DNA from: JAAOII01 sp965207705
Lineage (GTDB): Bacteria; Pseudomonadota; Gammaproteobacteria; CBDBNL01; JAAOII01
Assembly (NCBI GenBank): GCA_965207705.1
Contig: OZ242292.1
Location: forward strand, 496,001 to 560,000
DNA length: 64,000 bases
Direction of reading: 5' to 3'
Positions within the stretch are counted from its first letter, which is position 1, and every line of letters starts with the position of its first letter. A program made the translations under genes and the position numbers. Shown here piece after piece: positions 1 to 7,921 of the stretch. Under the pieces are notes generated by a model. The model was not told where the DNA came from, searched no databases, and was given only the letters and a program-made list of their open reading frames with translations.

Positions 1-1831
1 TATATGTTTCCTGAAATGCTTCTTCTGTTGATAGGGGTGTTTCCACATTATAGTCAAGCTCCTCGGATACCAAAACAGCTGTCTCTTTATCTATAATTCC
101 TTTCTCATCTGGGGTAGCACCCATCTTCTTTAATTGTCTTAGCAGCTTATCTTTTTTAATAGCAAGCTTGCGAGCAAGTTCAGCCAAACTTAAATCACCT
201 TCAAGGCTAACTTCTTTGGCTATTGAGGAAGTTGGTCTAATAAATTTATGGTGATTCTCAATTTTTATATTGCTTTTCTTAATATTTTGAGTTCTGATTT
301 GGTCAAAAGAGAGGTCTTTAACATTCTCTCCTTTAATTGCCTCAGTAAACTCCAATGCGTCCTCCGCAGTTATTTGTACCCCGTAACGTTGAGCTGCCTT
401 CTCCTCTTTGTCGCGTAACTCAGGGCTTAGTTTGCTCTTAACTTTAGGTTTCTTATCTTTAGATGCAGCATTGAATGCTGGTTTGAAACCAGGTTTGTTA
501 TTAGAAAAGCTCTTGCCTGGACTTCTGTTAGCACCTGTTCCTGGACTATATCTGCTACCATCTTTGTTAGGGGAAGAATAGGTTCTGCCAGTACCTCCTT
601 GAGTGCCTGTTCTTTGTCCATAACCTTGCCCTGAACTCTGTCCTTGTCCTGTTCTTTGACCGTACGCTGGTCTGTTGCCTGAACCTGTTCTTTGTCCGTA
701 TCCTTGCCCTGTACCCTGCCCTTGTCCTGTTCTTTGACCATAACCTGGTCTATCGCCTTGTCCTGTTCTTTGACCGTAGCCTGGTCTGTCGCCTTGGCCT
801 TGACCGGTTCTTTGACCGTATCCTTGACCTTGCCCGGTTCTTTGACCGTATCCCGGTCTGTCGCCTTGTCCTGTTCTTTGACCGTATCCTGGTCTGTCGC
901 CTTGTCCTGACCTTTGTCCGTATCCTGGTCTGTCGCCTTGACCGGTTCTTTGACCGTATCCTGGTCTGTCGCCTTGTCCTGTTCTTTGACCGTATCCTTG
1001 ACCTTGCCCTTGTCCTGTTCTTTGACCGTATCCTTGACCTTGCCCTTGTCCTGTTCTTTGACCATAACCTGGTCTGTCGCCTTGACCGGTTCTTTGACCA
1101 TAACCTGGTCTGTCGCCTTGACCGGTTCTTTGACCATATCCTTGACCTTGCCCTTGACCTGACCTTTGTCCGTATCCTTGCCCCTGACCTTGACCTGACC
1201 TTTGTCCATATCCTGGTCTATCACCTTGTCCTTGACCTGACCTTTGTCCATATCCTGGTCTATCACCTTGTCCTTGACCTGACCTTTGTCCGTATCCTTG
1301 CCCCTGACCTTGACCTTGACCTGACCTTTGTCCGTATCCTTGCCCCTGACCTTGACCTGACCTTTGTCCGTATCCTTGCCCTTGACCATAACCTGGTCTG
1401 CTTCCCTGCCCTTGTACTGGTCTGCTGCCAGTTGTATAAGATCTCTCAGGTGATCTATATGGCTTGGAATGTTCCCTGTCGCCTGTTCTGCCTGTTGTTC
1501 TGCCTGTTGTTCTGCCATCTCTATCACCCCCGCTGCGATATGCAGGTCTTTGTTCGTTGTCCCGAGTCCCTTGTTGGGGGCTTCGTTGGGGAGCTGGATT
1601 TTGTTTCTTAACAAAATCAATGGTGGGAGGGGTATTACTGTGCAGAGTAGTTCGTTTTAAGGTCTTTTTAGGGCGTGATAAAACGCCTCTCATCTTATCT
1701 TTATCTTGAGGTTCTATGGAATCATCAAGTTTAGAATGAGGTAGTCCTGCCTCTTTAAGCTTTCTAAGCAAAAATTGAGGGTCTGTTCCGGTTTCTGCAG
1801 CCAGTTGTCTAACTGTTGCTTTTGTGTTCAT
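1..1831 (-). CDS. infB: Translation initiation factor IF-2, N-terminal part (cut by window edge)
   Basis: IF-2 is the GTPase that brings initiator tRNA to the 30S subunit. Only the first 610 codons are in the window; the GTPase domain lies beyond base 1. The start at 1831 gives a typical first IF2_N domain (TVRQLAAETGTDPQFLLRKL, residues 6-25), then a Pro/Arg/Gly-rich linker, then about 260 residues of GYGQR-type repeats. A charged region with ELRDKEEKAAQRYGV follows, then the second IF2_N domain (LSLAELARKLAIKKDKLLRQ). The frame of both flanking domains passes through the repeats without a stop, so the gene looks intact. All three minus frames are open across the repeats; the other two are artefacts. 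It follows nusA with a 35-base gap, the usual rimP-nusA-infB order. Confidence 0.93.
   Translation of the reverse strand, partial: MNTKATVRQLAAETGTDPQFLLRKLKEAGLPHSKLDDSIEPQDKDKMRGVLSRPKKTLKRTTLHSNTPPTIDFVKKQNPAPQRSPQQGTRDNEQRPAYRSGGDRDGRTTGRTTGRTGDREHSKPYRSPERSYTTGSRPVQGQGSRPGYGQGQGYGQRSGQGQGQGYGQRSGQGQGQGQGYGQRSGQGQGDRPGYGQRSGQGQGDRPGYGQRSGQGQGQGYGQRSGQGQGQGYGQRTGQGDRPGYGQRTGQGDRPGYGQRTGQGQGQGYGQRTGQGQGQGYGQRTGQGDRPGYGQRTGQGDRPGYGQRSGQGDRPGYGQRTGQGDRPGYGQRTGQGQGYGQRTGQGQGDRPGYGQRTGQGDRPGYGQRTGQGQGTGQGYGQRTGSGNRPAYGQRTGQGQSSGQGYGQRTGTQGGTGRTYSSPNKDGSRYSPGTGANRSPGKSFSNNKPGFKPAFNAASKDKKPKVKSKLSPELRDKEEKAAQRYGVQITAEDALEFTEAIKGENVKDLSFDQIRTQNIKKSNIKIENHHKFIRPTSSIAKEVSLEGDLSLAELARKLAIKKDKLLRQLKKMGATPDEKGIIDKETAVLVSEELDYNVETPLSTEEAFQETY
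605..1393 (-). repeat. Tandem repeat array inside infB encoding GYGQR-type units
   Basis: About 21 imperfect units, mostly 36 bp, encode two alternating 12-residue forms, GYGQRTGQGDRP and GYGQRSGQGQGQ. Some units are longer or shorter, by whole codons only. The array lies between the two IF2_N domains. The product is a Gly/Gln/Arg/Tyr-rich segment expected to be disordered. There are no unique spacers, so it is not a CRISPR array. Confidence 0.92.
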
Positions 1832-1866
1832 TGATTTTTTATTATAAAGTAATTATATTGAAATTA

Positions 1867-3351
1867 CTATACATTAGCAGAAAAACGTCTTGCTTCCAAA
1901 ATAATTTTAGCTGCCTGTTTTCCATCAATATCGGGGATGACTTCTTCAAGCTCATCTATTGAATGCTCAGCTAATTCAGAAATAGTAGATATTTTTTGCG
2001 AAGTCAGAGATTGCGCTAACTCTATAGTCATATTTTCAAGCTGCATTAATTCTCTAAGGTGTTCTTTCCCCTTGCCTGTACCACCATCTAAGTTATCATC
2101 CAACGCATAAGAAAGCAAATATTCGCGCGCGCGATTGCGAATCTCGCTGGCTAAGTCCTCATCAAAACCTTCTATGCGTAAAAACTTTTCTGTAGGGGCA
2201 TAAGCAATTTGCTTTACGCTGCTAAAACCTCCTTTCACTAAATCACCTGCAATAACGTCTTCTGCATCTAAAATCTCCATAAAAGAATTACGCAATTCAT
2301 CCAGTGTTTTAGAGCGTTTTTCCAATGCTTCTTCCTCTTTCATTATATTAATTTCCCATCCTATAAGCTGGGTAGCCAAACGGATGTTTTGTCCGTTTTT
2401 GCCTAGTATTTCACCCACATACTCAGAAGGAACAGCAACATCTATAGTGTGAGTGTCGGGGTTAATGTTCACAGAGGTTATGTTTGCATTTGCTAAAACA
2501 TTTTTGACCAGCTGCTCTGGGTCATCATCCCATTCCAGAATATCAATCTTTTCCCCTTGCAATTCTTTCTGCACCCCCTGCACTCTTTTACCTTGAATAC
2601 CTATACAAGCACTCATTGCATCTATACGCCTATCTTTAGGGCGAACTGCAACTTTAGAGCGAATCCCAGGCAAACGCGCAATGGAACATATTTCCACTAT
2701 TTGTTGAGCAATTTCTGGCACCTCTTGAACAAATAATTCACTTACCATGTTGTCATTGGTGCGGCTCAAAAACAATTGGTGGGTGCTCTTAATTGGGTCT
2801 ATGTCCTCAAGGATTGCAGAAACTTCGTCGTCGGGCTGATAATCATCATTTGGCAGGGTGGAATCATAAGGTAGAATTGCTTCAATTCTATCACTGAGCA
2901 GGACTATTATATCCTTGGAGCGGGTTATTCTTTTAACCACTCCACTAACCATCTTGTTAAGTCGGGGACGATAGTCCTCTACTAATTGATGCCTCTCTGC
3001 TTCTTTTACCTTCTGTAGAATTAACTGTTTTGCTGCTTGAATTGATACTCTATCAAAGACCACATCGGGGAGCTCTTCCGTATCCAACATATCATCAGAA
3101 AGCTCATTAATGTAATCATATTCCCCTAATTCTACGCCTTCTTTTAAGGTTAATTTAATAATCTTAAAGTCGCCAGTATTACGGTTAATGTTAACCCTTA
3201 TCCCTACTTCTTCCTCCTCATGCGCTAAATGCAATTGTTTACTAACTGCAGCTGCTATTGAATCCTCCAGGGCAACTGCCACTGATTCTTTATTAATCCC
3301 ACGCTGTACGGAAAGTGCTTCCATCATATTTAAAATTTCTTTTGCGTCCAT
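1867..3351 (-). CDS. nusA: Transcription termination/antitermination factor NusA
   Basis: NusA binds RNA polymerase and nascent RNA and modulates pausing, termination and antitermination. The 494-residue length matches the gammaproteobacterial form (E. coli 495). The order is an N-terminal polymerase-binding domain (MDAKEILNMMEALSVQRGIN), an S1 domain near residues 130-200, two KH domains (CIGIQGKRVQGVQKEL and VGEILGKNGQNIRLATQLIG), and two C-terminal acidic AR repeats, the last ending in EARRFSANV. Its ATG overlaps the rimP stop (TAATG), implying translational coupling. infB follows 35 bases downstream. Confidence 0.97.
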   Translation of the reverse strand: MDAKEILNMMEALSVQRGINKESVAVALEDSIAAAVSKQLHLAHEEEEVGIRVNINRNTGDFKIIKLTLKEGVELGEYDYINELSDDMLDTEELPDVVFDRVSIQAAKQLILQKVKEAERHQLVEDYRPRLNKMVSGVVKRITRSKDIIVLLSDRIEAILPYDSTLPNDDYQPDDEVSAILEDIDPIKSTHQLFLSRTNDNMVSELFVQEVPEIAQQIVEICSIARLPGIRSKVAVRPKDRRIDAMSACIGIQGKRVQGVQKELQGEKIDILEWDDDPEQLVKNVLANANITSVNINPDTHTIDVAVPSEYVGEILGKNGQNIRLATQLIGWEINIMKEEEALEKRSKTLDELRNSFMEILDAEDVIAGDLVKGGFSSVKQIAYAPTEKFLRIEGFDEDLASEIRNRAREYLLSYALDDNLDGGTGKGKEHLRELMQLENMTIELAQSLTSQKISTISELAEHSIDELEEVIPDIDGKQAAKIILEARRFSANV

Positions 3352-3809
3352 TATCTTTTAAAAAGCTCACTATAATCTGGTTCTAATTGTCCAATCTCTA
3401 TATGCTGATGCATAAACTCTTTCTTTTCTCCTTGATATGCAAGGAACAAAGATTTCTCATCTGTAGCAAGCAATTTGCCAATGAAATTCTTCTGCCCATT
3501 TATAGGTTGTTTGGTCTTAACTTTAATGTGTTGTCCTATGTAACTTTGATACTGCTCTGATTCAAAAATTTTCCTTTTGATGCCTGGTGAGGATACTTCC
3601 AATCCTATGTTCTCGTCCCTTAAACACATGTTTAAGGTGCGATTAACCAAAGCGCAATCATCAATGTCCACTCCATCGGATTTGTCTATGTATATACGCG
3701 CTAAATAGGAATATCTAGTGGGAATAACTTCTATTCCCCATAAAATATACCCAAGTCGCTCAATTTGAACGCGTATAATCTGCTGCAATTCTTTGCTAAT
3801 TAATGTCAT
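3351..3809 (-). CDS. rimP: Ribosome maturation factor RimP
   Basis: RimP assists maturation of the 30S subunit. The protein from this start has 152 residues and begins MTLISKELQQIIRVQIERLG, which aligns with the family N-terminus (E. coli MSTLEQKLTEMI). An upstream ATG at 3827 would add only MLFLFI and looks less likely. The family core is visible: GIEVIPTRYSYLARIYID, a D-rich turn (DIDDC), and LEVSSPGIKRKI, the most conserved motif. It is the first gene of the minus-strand rimP-nusA-infB operon. No strong Shine-Dalgarno is seen. Confidence 0.93.
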   Translation of the reverse strand: MTLISKELQQIIRVQIERLGYILWGIEVIPTRYSYLARIYIDKSDGVDIDDCALVNRTLNMCLRDENIGLEVSSPGIKRKIFESEQYQSYIGQHIKVKTKQPINGQKNFIGKLLATDEKSLFLAYQGEKKEFMHQHIEIGQLEPDYSELFKR

Positions 3810-4036
3810 AATAAATAAAAACAACAATATATAATGTCATATAAGCCATTATAATAGTTATTGTCATTATATGGACATATTTAGGTAAAAATATATATTT
3901 ATAAAGGCAACCAATGGCAATATTTGGACGAATAGCTCGCGTGAGGAATGGGGGACATGGTTCGTCCTATTAGAATCTGTGTCTATAAGATTGTTTTCCA
4001 ACAATCTCAAGGTATGAATGACTGTAATATTTTAAT

Positions 4037-5110
4037 ATGAACAATTTAGAAGCAAAATTATATAATGTTAATGTTTTAGCGGAGGAGGTGCTAATCACCC
4101 CAGAAACGCTGAAAAAAGAGCTCCCCCTGTCGCAGCAAGCACTGAATAACGTGCTGGAGGCGCGCACATCAATTGAAAATATCTTACAAAGAAAAGACCC
4201 ACGCCTTATAACTGTGATAGGTCCTTGCTCAATTCACGATATCAAAGCGGCGCATGAATATGCGCGTAAGCTCAAGGAATTAGCTGAAAAAGTAAAGGAT
4301 TCTTTGTATATAGTTATGAGAGTTTACTTTGAAAAACCTCGCACCACCGTTGGCTGGAAGGGTTTGATTAATGACCCAGATATGGACGATAGTTTTGATA
4401 TTAACTTAGGATTGCATCAAGGAAGACAATTATTGATTGATTTGGCGGAAATGGGAATGCCCGCAGCTACCGAAGCATTAAATGCTATAGTTCCTCAGTA
4501 TATTCAAGATTTAATCTGCTGGTCGGCAATAGGAGCCAGGACTACAGAATCCCAAACTCACCGTGAAATGTCAAGCGGACTATCAACTGCCATAGGTTTT
4601 AAAAACGGCACTGATGGCGGCTTGACTGTGGCAATTAATGCCTTGCAATCGGTGCTATCTCCCCATAGTTTTTTAGGAATAAATGACAAGGGGCAGGTAG
4701 CAGTTTTGAAGACACGTGGCAATAAAATGGCGCATGTGGTTTTACGCGGTGGCGGGGGCAAGACCAATTTTGATTCAGTTAGTGTGGCAAATTGTGAAGA
4801 AGCGCTAAAAAAGAATGGGCTAAAGCCAAACATAATGATTGATGTTAGTCATGCTAATTCAGGTAAGAATCATAAATATCAGCCATTGGTGTTAGAGGAT
4901 GTGGTAAATCAAATTATCAAAGGCAATAACTCAATCATAGGTGTAATGATAGAGAGCAACCTACACGAAGGCAATCAGCCAATTAACTTGGATAAAAGCA
5001 AAATGAAGTATGGTGTATCTGTGACCGATGCTTGTATTGATTGGGAAACCACGGAAAAGACCTTGCTTGAAAGCGCCGCTAAGATTAAGGATATTCTGCC
5101 TAATCGGTAG
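4037..5110 (+). CDS. aroG: 3-deoxy-D-arabino-heptulosonate-7-phosphate (DAHP) synthase, class I
   Basis: This enzyme condenses phosphoenolpyruvate with erythrose-4-phosphate, the first step of the shikimate pathway. The 357 residues match the AroF/G/H family (about 350). Visible motifs are VIGPCSIHD near residue 60, VMRVYFEKPRTTVGWKGLIND near 95, GARTTESQTHRE near 165, FKNGTDG near 190 and DVSHANSGK near 270. Cys, Lys, Arg and His metal and substrate ligands sit in those motifs. Which feedback isozyme (Phe, Tyr or Trp) it is cannot be told from sequence alone. It diverges from rimP across 227 bases and is followed by the SRP RNA. Confidence 0.93.
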   Translation: MNNLEAKLYNVNVLAEEVLITPETLKKELPLSQQALNNVLEARTSIENILQRKDPRLITVIGPCSIHDIKAAHEYARKLKELAEKVKDSLYIVMRVYFEKPRTTVGWKGLINDPDMDDSFDINLGLHQGRQLLIDLAEMGMPAATEALNAIVPQYIQDLICWSAIGARTTESQTHREMSSGLSTAIGFKNGTDGGLTVAINALQSVLSPHSFLGINDKGQVAVLKTRGNKMAHVVLRGGGGKTNFDSVSVANCEEALKKNGLKPNIMIDVSHANSGKNHKYQPLVLEDVVNQIIKGNNSIIGVMIESNLHEGNQPINLDKSKMKYGVSVTDACIDWETTEKTLLESAAKIKDILPNR

Positions 5111-5174
5111 TACACCACTTTGCTGGAGAGATATAATAATTTGCCAAATTATTGTAAAACTTGGCTGTCCTATC

Positions 5175-5203
5175 TTGGAATCCCGCTAAGAATCCCCTAT
5201 AAT
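5175..5203 (+). promoter_or_regulatory. Sigma-70-type promoter of the SRP RNA gene
   Basis: TTGGAA at 5175-5180 and a consensus TATAAT at 5198-5203 are separated by 17 bases. The -10 box ends 7 bases before the first base of the SRP RNA helix, the right distance for transcription to start there. Confidence 0.75.
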
Positions 5204-5210
5204 AATTTAT

Positions 5211-5291
5211 GCGTCGGGTTGGTGACTAATTGTTAACCCCGTCAGATCAGAAATGAAGCAGCGGTAGCGATATGTTTGCCAATTCGGCGTC
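5211..5291 (+). ncRNA. ffs: Signal recognition particle 4.5S RNA (short bacterial type)
   Basis: The apical domain is recognisable: GTCAG at 5241, a GAAATGAAGCAGC segment with the asymmetric loop, and the GGTAGC return strand, close to the family GGUCAGGnCCGGAAGGAAGCAGC. The ends pair over at least 12 positions (5211-5222 with 5279-5290, allowing G-U pairs), giving the expected single long hairpin of about 80 nt. A run of eight T follows at 5292-5299 and serves as terminator. A good promoter lies just upstream. The RNA works with Ffh to target membrane proteins. Confidence 0.9.
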
Positions 5292-5309
5292 TTTTTTTTA
5301 CTTACATAT

Positions 5310-6026
5310 ATGTCTGCAATGAAATATCCACGCCAGCTACTACTTGACCTTAACTTAGGGTATAGTCAAACTTTTGATAATTTTATTACAGGTAAGAATC
5401 AAGAGTTATGTAATATGCTGCAATCTCTGCATCCTTATGAATACGGCTATGATAACTCAATTTATTGCTGGTCGGTTGGTGGGAGCGGTAAAAGCCATTT
5501 ATTACGCGCCTATTGCGCTCATTGGCAGGAGCAAGGCATGACAGCTAATTACATCAGCGGTGGTAATCTGCTGTTGGATGACATAAACTTCTCTTCAAAT
5601 CAACTTTCGGTTATGGTTTTTGATGATATTCAAACCGTGCTGGGAAGCAAGGATAAAGAGGAATATTTGCTGTCACTATTGCTTAAGTGTTATGAGGAAA
5701 ATATTCCATTTTTATGCAGCGCTAATGGTCCCCCTTCAGAAATTAACTGCGCTCTCAACGACCTTGCCACTAGATTAGCAACCTTTTATGTGTTTAAAGT
5801 AGAACCACTTCACCACAAGCATTTAAAAGAGTTTATTTATTTAGAGGCGGATAGATTGGGATTATCTCTTGCCCCTGAATTGATTGAGAAAATTTATAGC
5901 TCGCAGGAGCAGGTTGATATGAAGTTAATTGCCAAGCTGATACAAAAGCTGGCAACAAAAGAAGAACAAAATGGCTTGCTATCAGCAGAAGATATTAGTA
6001 GTACTTCGGAATTGTTGCGTCATTAA
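5310..6026 (+). CDS. hda: DnaA regulatory inactivator Hda (DnaA-like AAA+ protein)
   Basis: Hda stimulates ATP hydrolysis by DnaA together with the sliding clamp and so limits replication initiation. The 238 residues match Hda (about 233): a DnaA domain-III-like AAA+ module with no DNA-binding domain IV. An N-terminal QLLLDLNLGYSQTFDNFI contains the short clamp-binding-like QLLLDL. Walker A is GGSGKSH near residue 57, Walker B VMVFDDIQ near 100. Two ATGs three codons apart (MSAMKYP) could both serve as start. It lies 10 bases after the SRP RNA terminator and converges on yqeY. Confidence 0.88.
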   Translation: MSAMKYPRQLLLDLNLGYSQTFDNFITGKNQELCNMLQSLHPYEYGYDNSIYCWSVGGSGKSHLLRAYCAHWQEQGMTANYISGGNLLLDDINFSSNQLSVMVFDDIQTVLGSKDKEEYLLSLLLKCYEENIPFLCSANGPPSEINCALNDLATRLATFYVFKVEPLHHKHLKEFIYLEADRLGLSLAPELIEKIYSSQEQVDMKLIAKLIQKLATKEEQNGLLSAEDISSTSELLRH

Positions 6027-6107
6027 TTTAGTCATTAATTACGCCATTAGAATATTTGTAGCAGAATATTTGTAGCGCATTTGTAACGCTATGCTACGCC
6101 CCCTAAA

Positions 6108-6560
6108 CTATCCTTTAGTTAGCTTGCTTTTGATTAACTGACTAACTTCCCCCATATCGGCTTTGCCGAAAACCTTGTCTTTTATTGCCTGCATTGCCTT
6201 ACCCATATCCTGGACTCCTTGGGCGCCGCTACTCTTGATTGCCTCGTCTACAAAAATTGCAACCTCTTCGCTGGTTAGCTGCTTAGGCAATAGAGTTTCT
6301 ATAATCTCTTTTTCTGCGGACTCTTTTTGATATAAATCATCTCTGCCAGCCGCCTGAAATTGGTCCATAGATGCTTGATGTTGCTTGCGCATGCGGTTTA
6401 ACAGCTGGACGAACTCTTCTTGGGTTATTGGTTTACGAGTGTCTATCTCATGCTTGCCTATTTCAGAATTTACGATTCTGAAAACACCAAGCCGCTCTTT
6501 ATCACCTTGGCGCATGCAGTCGTTAACCTTATGACGCATATCCTCGCGAATATTAGTCAT
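6108..6560 (-). CDS. yqeY: GatB/YqeY domain protein
   Basis: A 150-residue YqeY family protein, resembling the tail domain of GatB, which contacts tRNA in the Asp/Glu-tRNA amidotransferase; the free-standing protein has no settled function. The family pattern is clear: IREDMRHKVNDCMRQGDK, LGVFRIVNSEI, a central coiled region, a KEIIETLLPKQLT motif near residue 85, and a C-terminal DMGKAMQAIKDKVFGKADMG turn. It starts 3 bases after rpsU, a common pairing in proteobacteria, so the two are probably cotranscribed. Confidence 0.92.
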   Translation of the reverse strand: MTNIREDMRHKVNDCMRQGDKERLGVFRIVNSEIGKHEIDTRKPITQEEFVQLLNRMRKQHQASMDQFQAAGRDDLYQKESAEKEIIETLLPKQLTSEEVAIFVDEAIKSSGAQGVQDMGKAMQAIKDKVFGKADMGEVSQLIKSKLTKG

Positions 6561-6563
6561 AAA

Positions 6564-6812
6564 TTACTCGCTACCGAGCGTAGGAAAAGATACGTTAATG
6601 TATTTAGCTTGATTACGGGGAGAATTTAATCTATGCATCCTTTTAGCGTTTTTTACCGCTACTTGCATCTTACGTTTACGTATCCAAGTGGGTTTTTCAT
6701 AAAACTCGCGACGTCTGGCTTCAGAAATTATACCAGCGCGGTCGCACTTACGTTTAAATCTACGTAATGCAAAGTCAAAAGATTCATCTTCTTTTAATTC
6801 AATAGAAGGCAT
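6564..6812 (-). CDS. rpsU: 30S ribosomal protein bS21
   Basis: A small basic ribosomal protein that helps mRNA and anti-Shine-Dalgarno contacts in initiation. The diagnostic core FDFALRRFKRKCDRAGI and RRREFYEKPTWIRKRK is present at residues 12-48. At 82 residues it is about 11 longer than E. coli bS21 (71), with an unusual C-terminal tail (AKYINVSFPTLGSE) in place of the basic end. It heads an rpsU-yqeY unit. The 116 bases upstream are very AT-rich and probably hold its promoter, though no clear box stands out. Confidence 0.95.
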   Translation of the reverse strand: MPSIELKEDESFDFALRRFKRKCDRAGIISEARRREFYEKPTWIRKRKMQVAVKNAKRMHRLNSPRNQAKYINVSFPTLGSE

Positions 6813-6928
6813 GTATTCGTTAAATATTTAGATTGTAATAATAAAGCATTCATTTTACATCACATAAAATGATTTTAATATAGTTTTAATGGGTTTTTTA
6901 TTATGTTTATTCAAATATTATCGTTAAT

Positions 6929-7921
6929 TCAAGGCAAAGCATGAGCAAGACCGCGACAAACTAGGTGACTATCATAATAAATCTGCTCGCTTGGGTGGTA
7001 TATCTTGCTTGCTTGCTGAAACAATTTGTTTCCGTAGCCGCCAGTAAATATTACCCTGCCTTTGCCATCAGGATAAGTGGCAAAGTAATTTGTTAGGTTT
7101 TGCTGGACGAAACCTTCTAACACCAAACGAGTACCTATGTTAAGGCATGAGTCCGTGTCGCTGCCCCAGTATATTTTTTTGGATATTTTTTTGGATATTT
7201 TTTGGGATATTTTTTGGGATTCTTTTTGGTATTCTTTTGGTTTTTGTTCGCTTTTACTGGAATCTTCATTCATTTCAATGTCATTCTTAGCTTCCACGGG
7301 TTGGGAAGTGTCAGATGGAATAATTTGGGTTTTGTCATAAAAAGAGTCACGCATTAATTGCAAACCAGGGATAATCATCCCGCCTAAGTGTTTACCCTTG
7401 TCCATTAGGTCAACTGTAACTGCAGTTCCAGCATCAATTATTAACCAGCTGCTTGACGCTGCACCCCGCTCAACATCTTGCTCAATACCCTGCCCAACAT
7501 CCTGCCCAATATTCTGCCCAACATAATGATGAGCTGCTAATAACGCCAACCACCTATCAACACCAAGATTATGCGGTTTAGTATAGGCGATCGTCACTCC
7601 ACTATGTTCCTTAACTACCTTGGCGATATCAATCTGGATGTTACTTGACGTATTTTCAATAATACCCTCTTGGATTTGTTGGAGTAATTGTGATTTTATC
7701 TTCTCGTCACGCAACACGCAAGCAATACGGATGCGGCGCAATTGAGCGTCCTTAGATACCGCAGAAGATGCTGCAGAGTTAACCTGACTTTTTAGTTCAG
7801 CAAAAGTGTTTGCCCTGCCACTTTTTTCAATGGCGGCTTCAATGCCGCTTTTTCCAATGCCGGCTTCAGTTGCAAGCAGCCAGGATATTCCGCTGTTGCC
7901 TATGTCTAAATCTAAAATCAT
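6929..7921 (-). CDS. coaX: Type III pantothenate kinase, with low-complexity insertions
   Basis: It phosphorylates pantothenate, the first step of coenzyme A synthesis. ASKHA-fold motifs: DLDIGNSGISW at the N-terminus, GVDRWLALLAAHH near residue 120, DAGTAVTVDL near 165, GGMIIPG near 180 and FTGGYG near the end. At 330 residues it is about 75 longer than usual. The excess comes from two repeat-bearing insertions: GQNIGQDVGQGIEQDVERG near residue 138, and about 55 residues containing KISQKISKKISKKI near 245. The flanking motifs are in frame, so the enzyme is probably functional. Its start overlaps the birA stop by 4 bases (ATGA). Confidence 0.9.
   Translation of the reverse strand: MILDLDIGNSGISWLLATEAGIGKSGIEAAIEKSGRANTFAELKSQVNSAASSAVSKDAQLRRIRIACVLRDEKIKSQLLQQIQEGIIENTSSNIQIDIAKVVKEHSGVTIAYTKPHNLGVDRWLALLAAHHYVGQNIGQDVGQGIEQDVERGAASSSWLIIDAGTAVTVDLMDKGKHLGGMIIPGLQLMRDSFYDKTQIIPSDTSQPVEAKNDIEMNEDSSKSEQKPKEYQKESQKISQKISKKISKKIYWGSDTDSCLNIGTRLVLEGFVQQNLTNYFATYPDGKGRVIFTGGYGNKLFQQASKIYHPSEQIYYDSHLVCRGLAHALP
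7171..7230. repeat. 12-bp tandem repeat in coaX (five imperfect copies)
   Basis: Units of atatttttttgg and near variants run head to tail, encoding a repeated K-I-S-K-type tetrapeptide on the minus strand. Being 12 bp, gain or loss of units keeps the reading frame. Confidence 0.85.
7471..7528. repeat. 12-bp tandem repeat in coaX (second array)
   Basis: Units like caacatcctgcc repeat four to five times and encode GQxx tetrapeptides on the minus strand, just before the DAGTAVTVDL motif. It is an in-frame insertion in a region where other CoaX proteins have a short loop. Confidence 0.8.

Noticed and set aside
692..1162. Plus-strand frames of Ser/Leu/Thr-rich repeats (82 and 72 residues).
   Set aside because: They are antisense shadows of the same low-complexity array.
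605..1393. Regular repeats that might be a CRISPR array.
   Set aside because: Units are tandem with no unique spacers, and they translate in frame with infB.
427..1620. A 397-codon minus-strand frame of KEPVKATDQ-type repeats.
   Set aside because: It is one of three open frames through the infB repeat array. The frame that joins both IF2_N domains without a stop is a different one.
1848..1868. Inverted repeat AGTAATT...AATTACT between nusA and infB.
   Set aside because: AT-only stem, no T-run, inside an operon; most likely chance in AT-rich DNA.
5135..5153. A hairpin after the DAHP synthase gene (AATAATTT...AAATTATT).
   Set aside because: The stem is all A/T apart from the loop and no T-run follows, so I do not call it a terminator.
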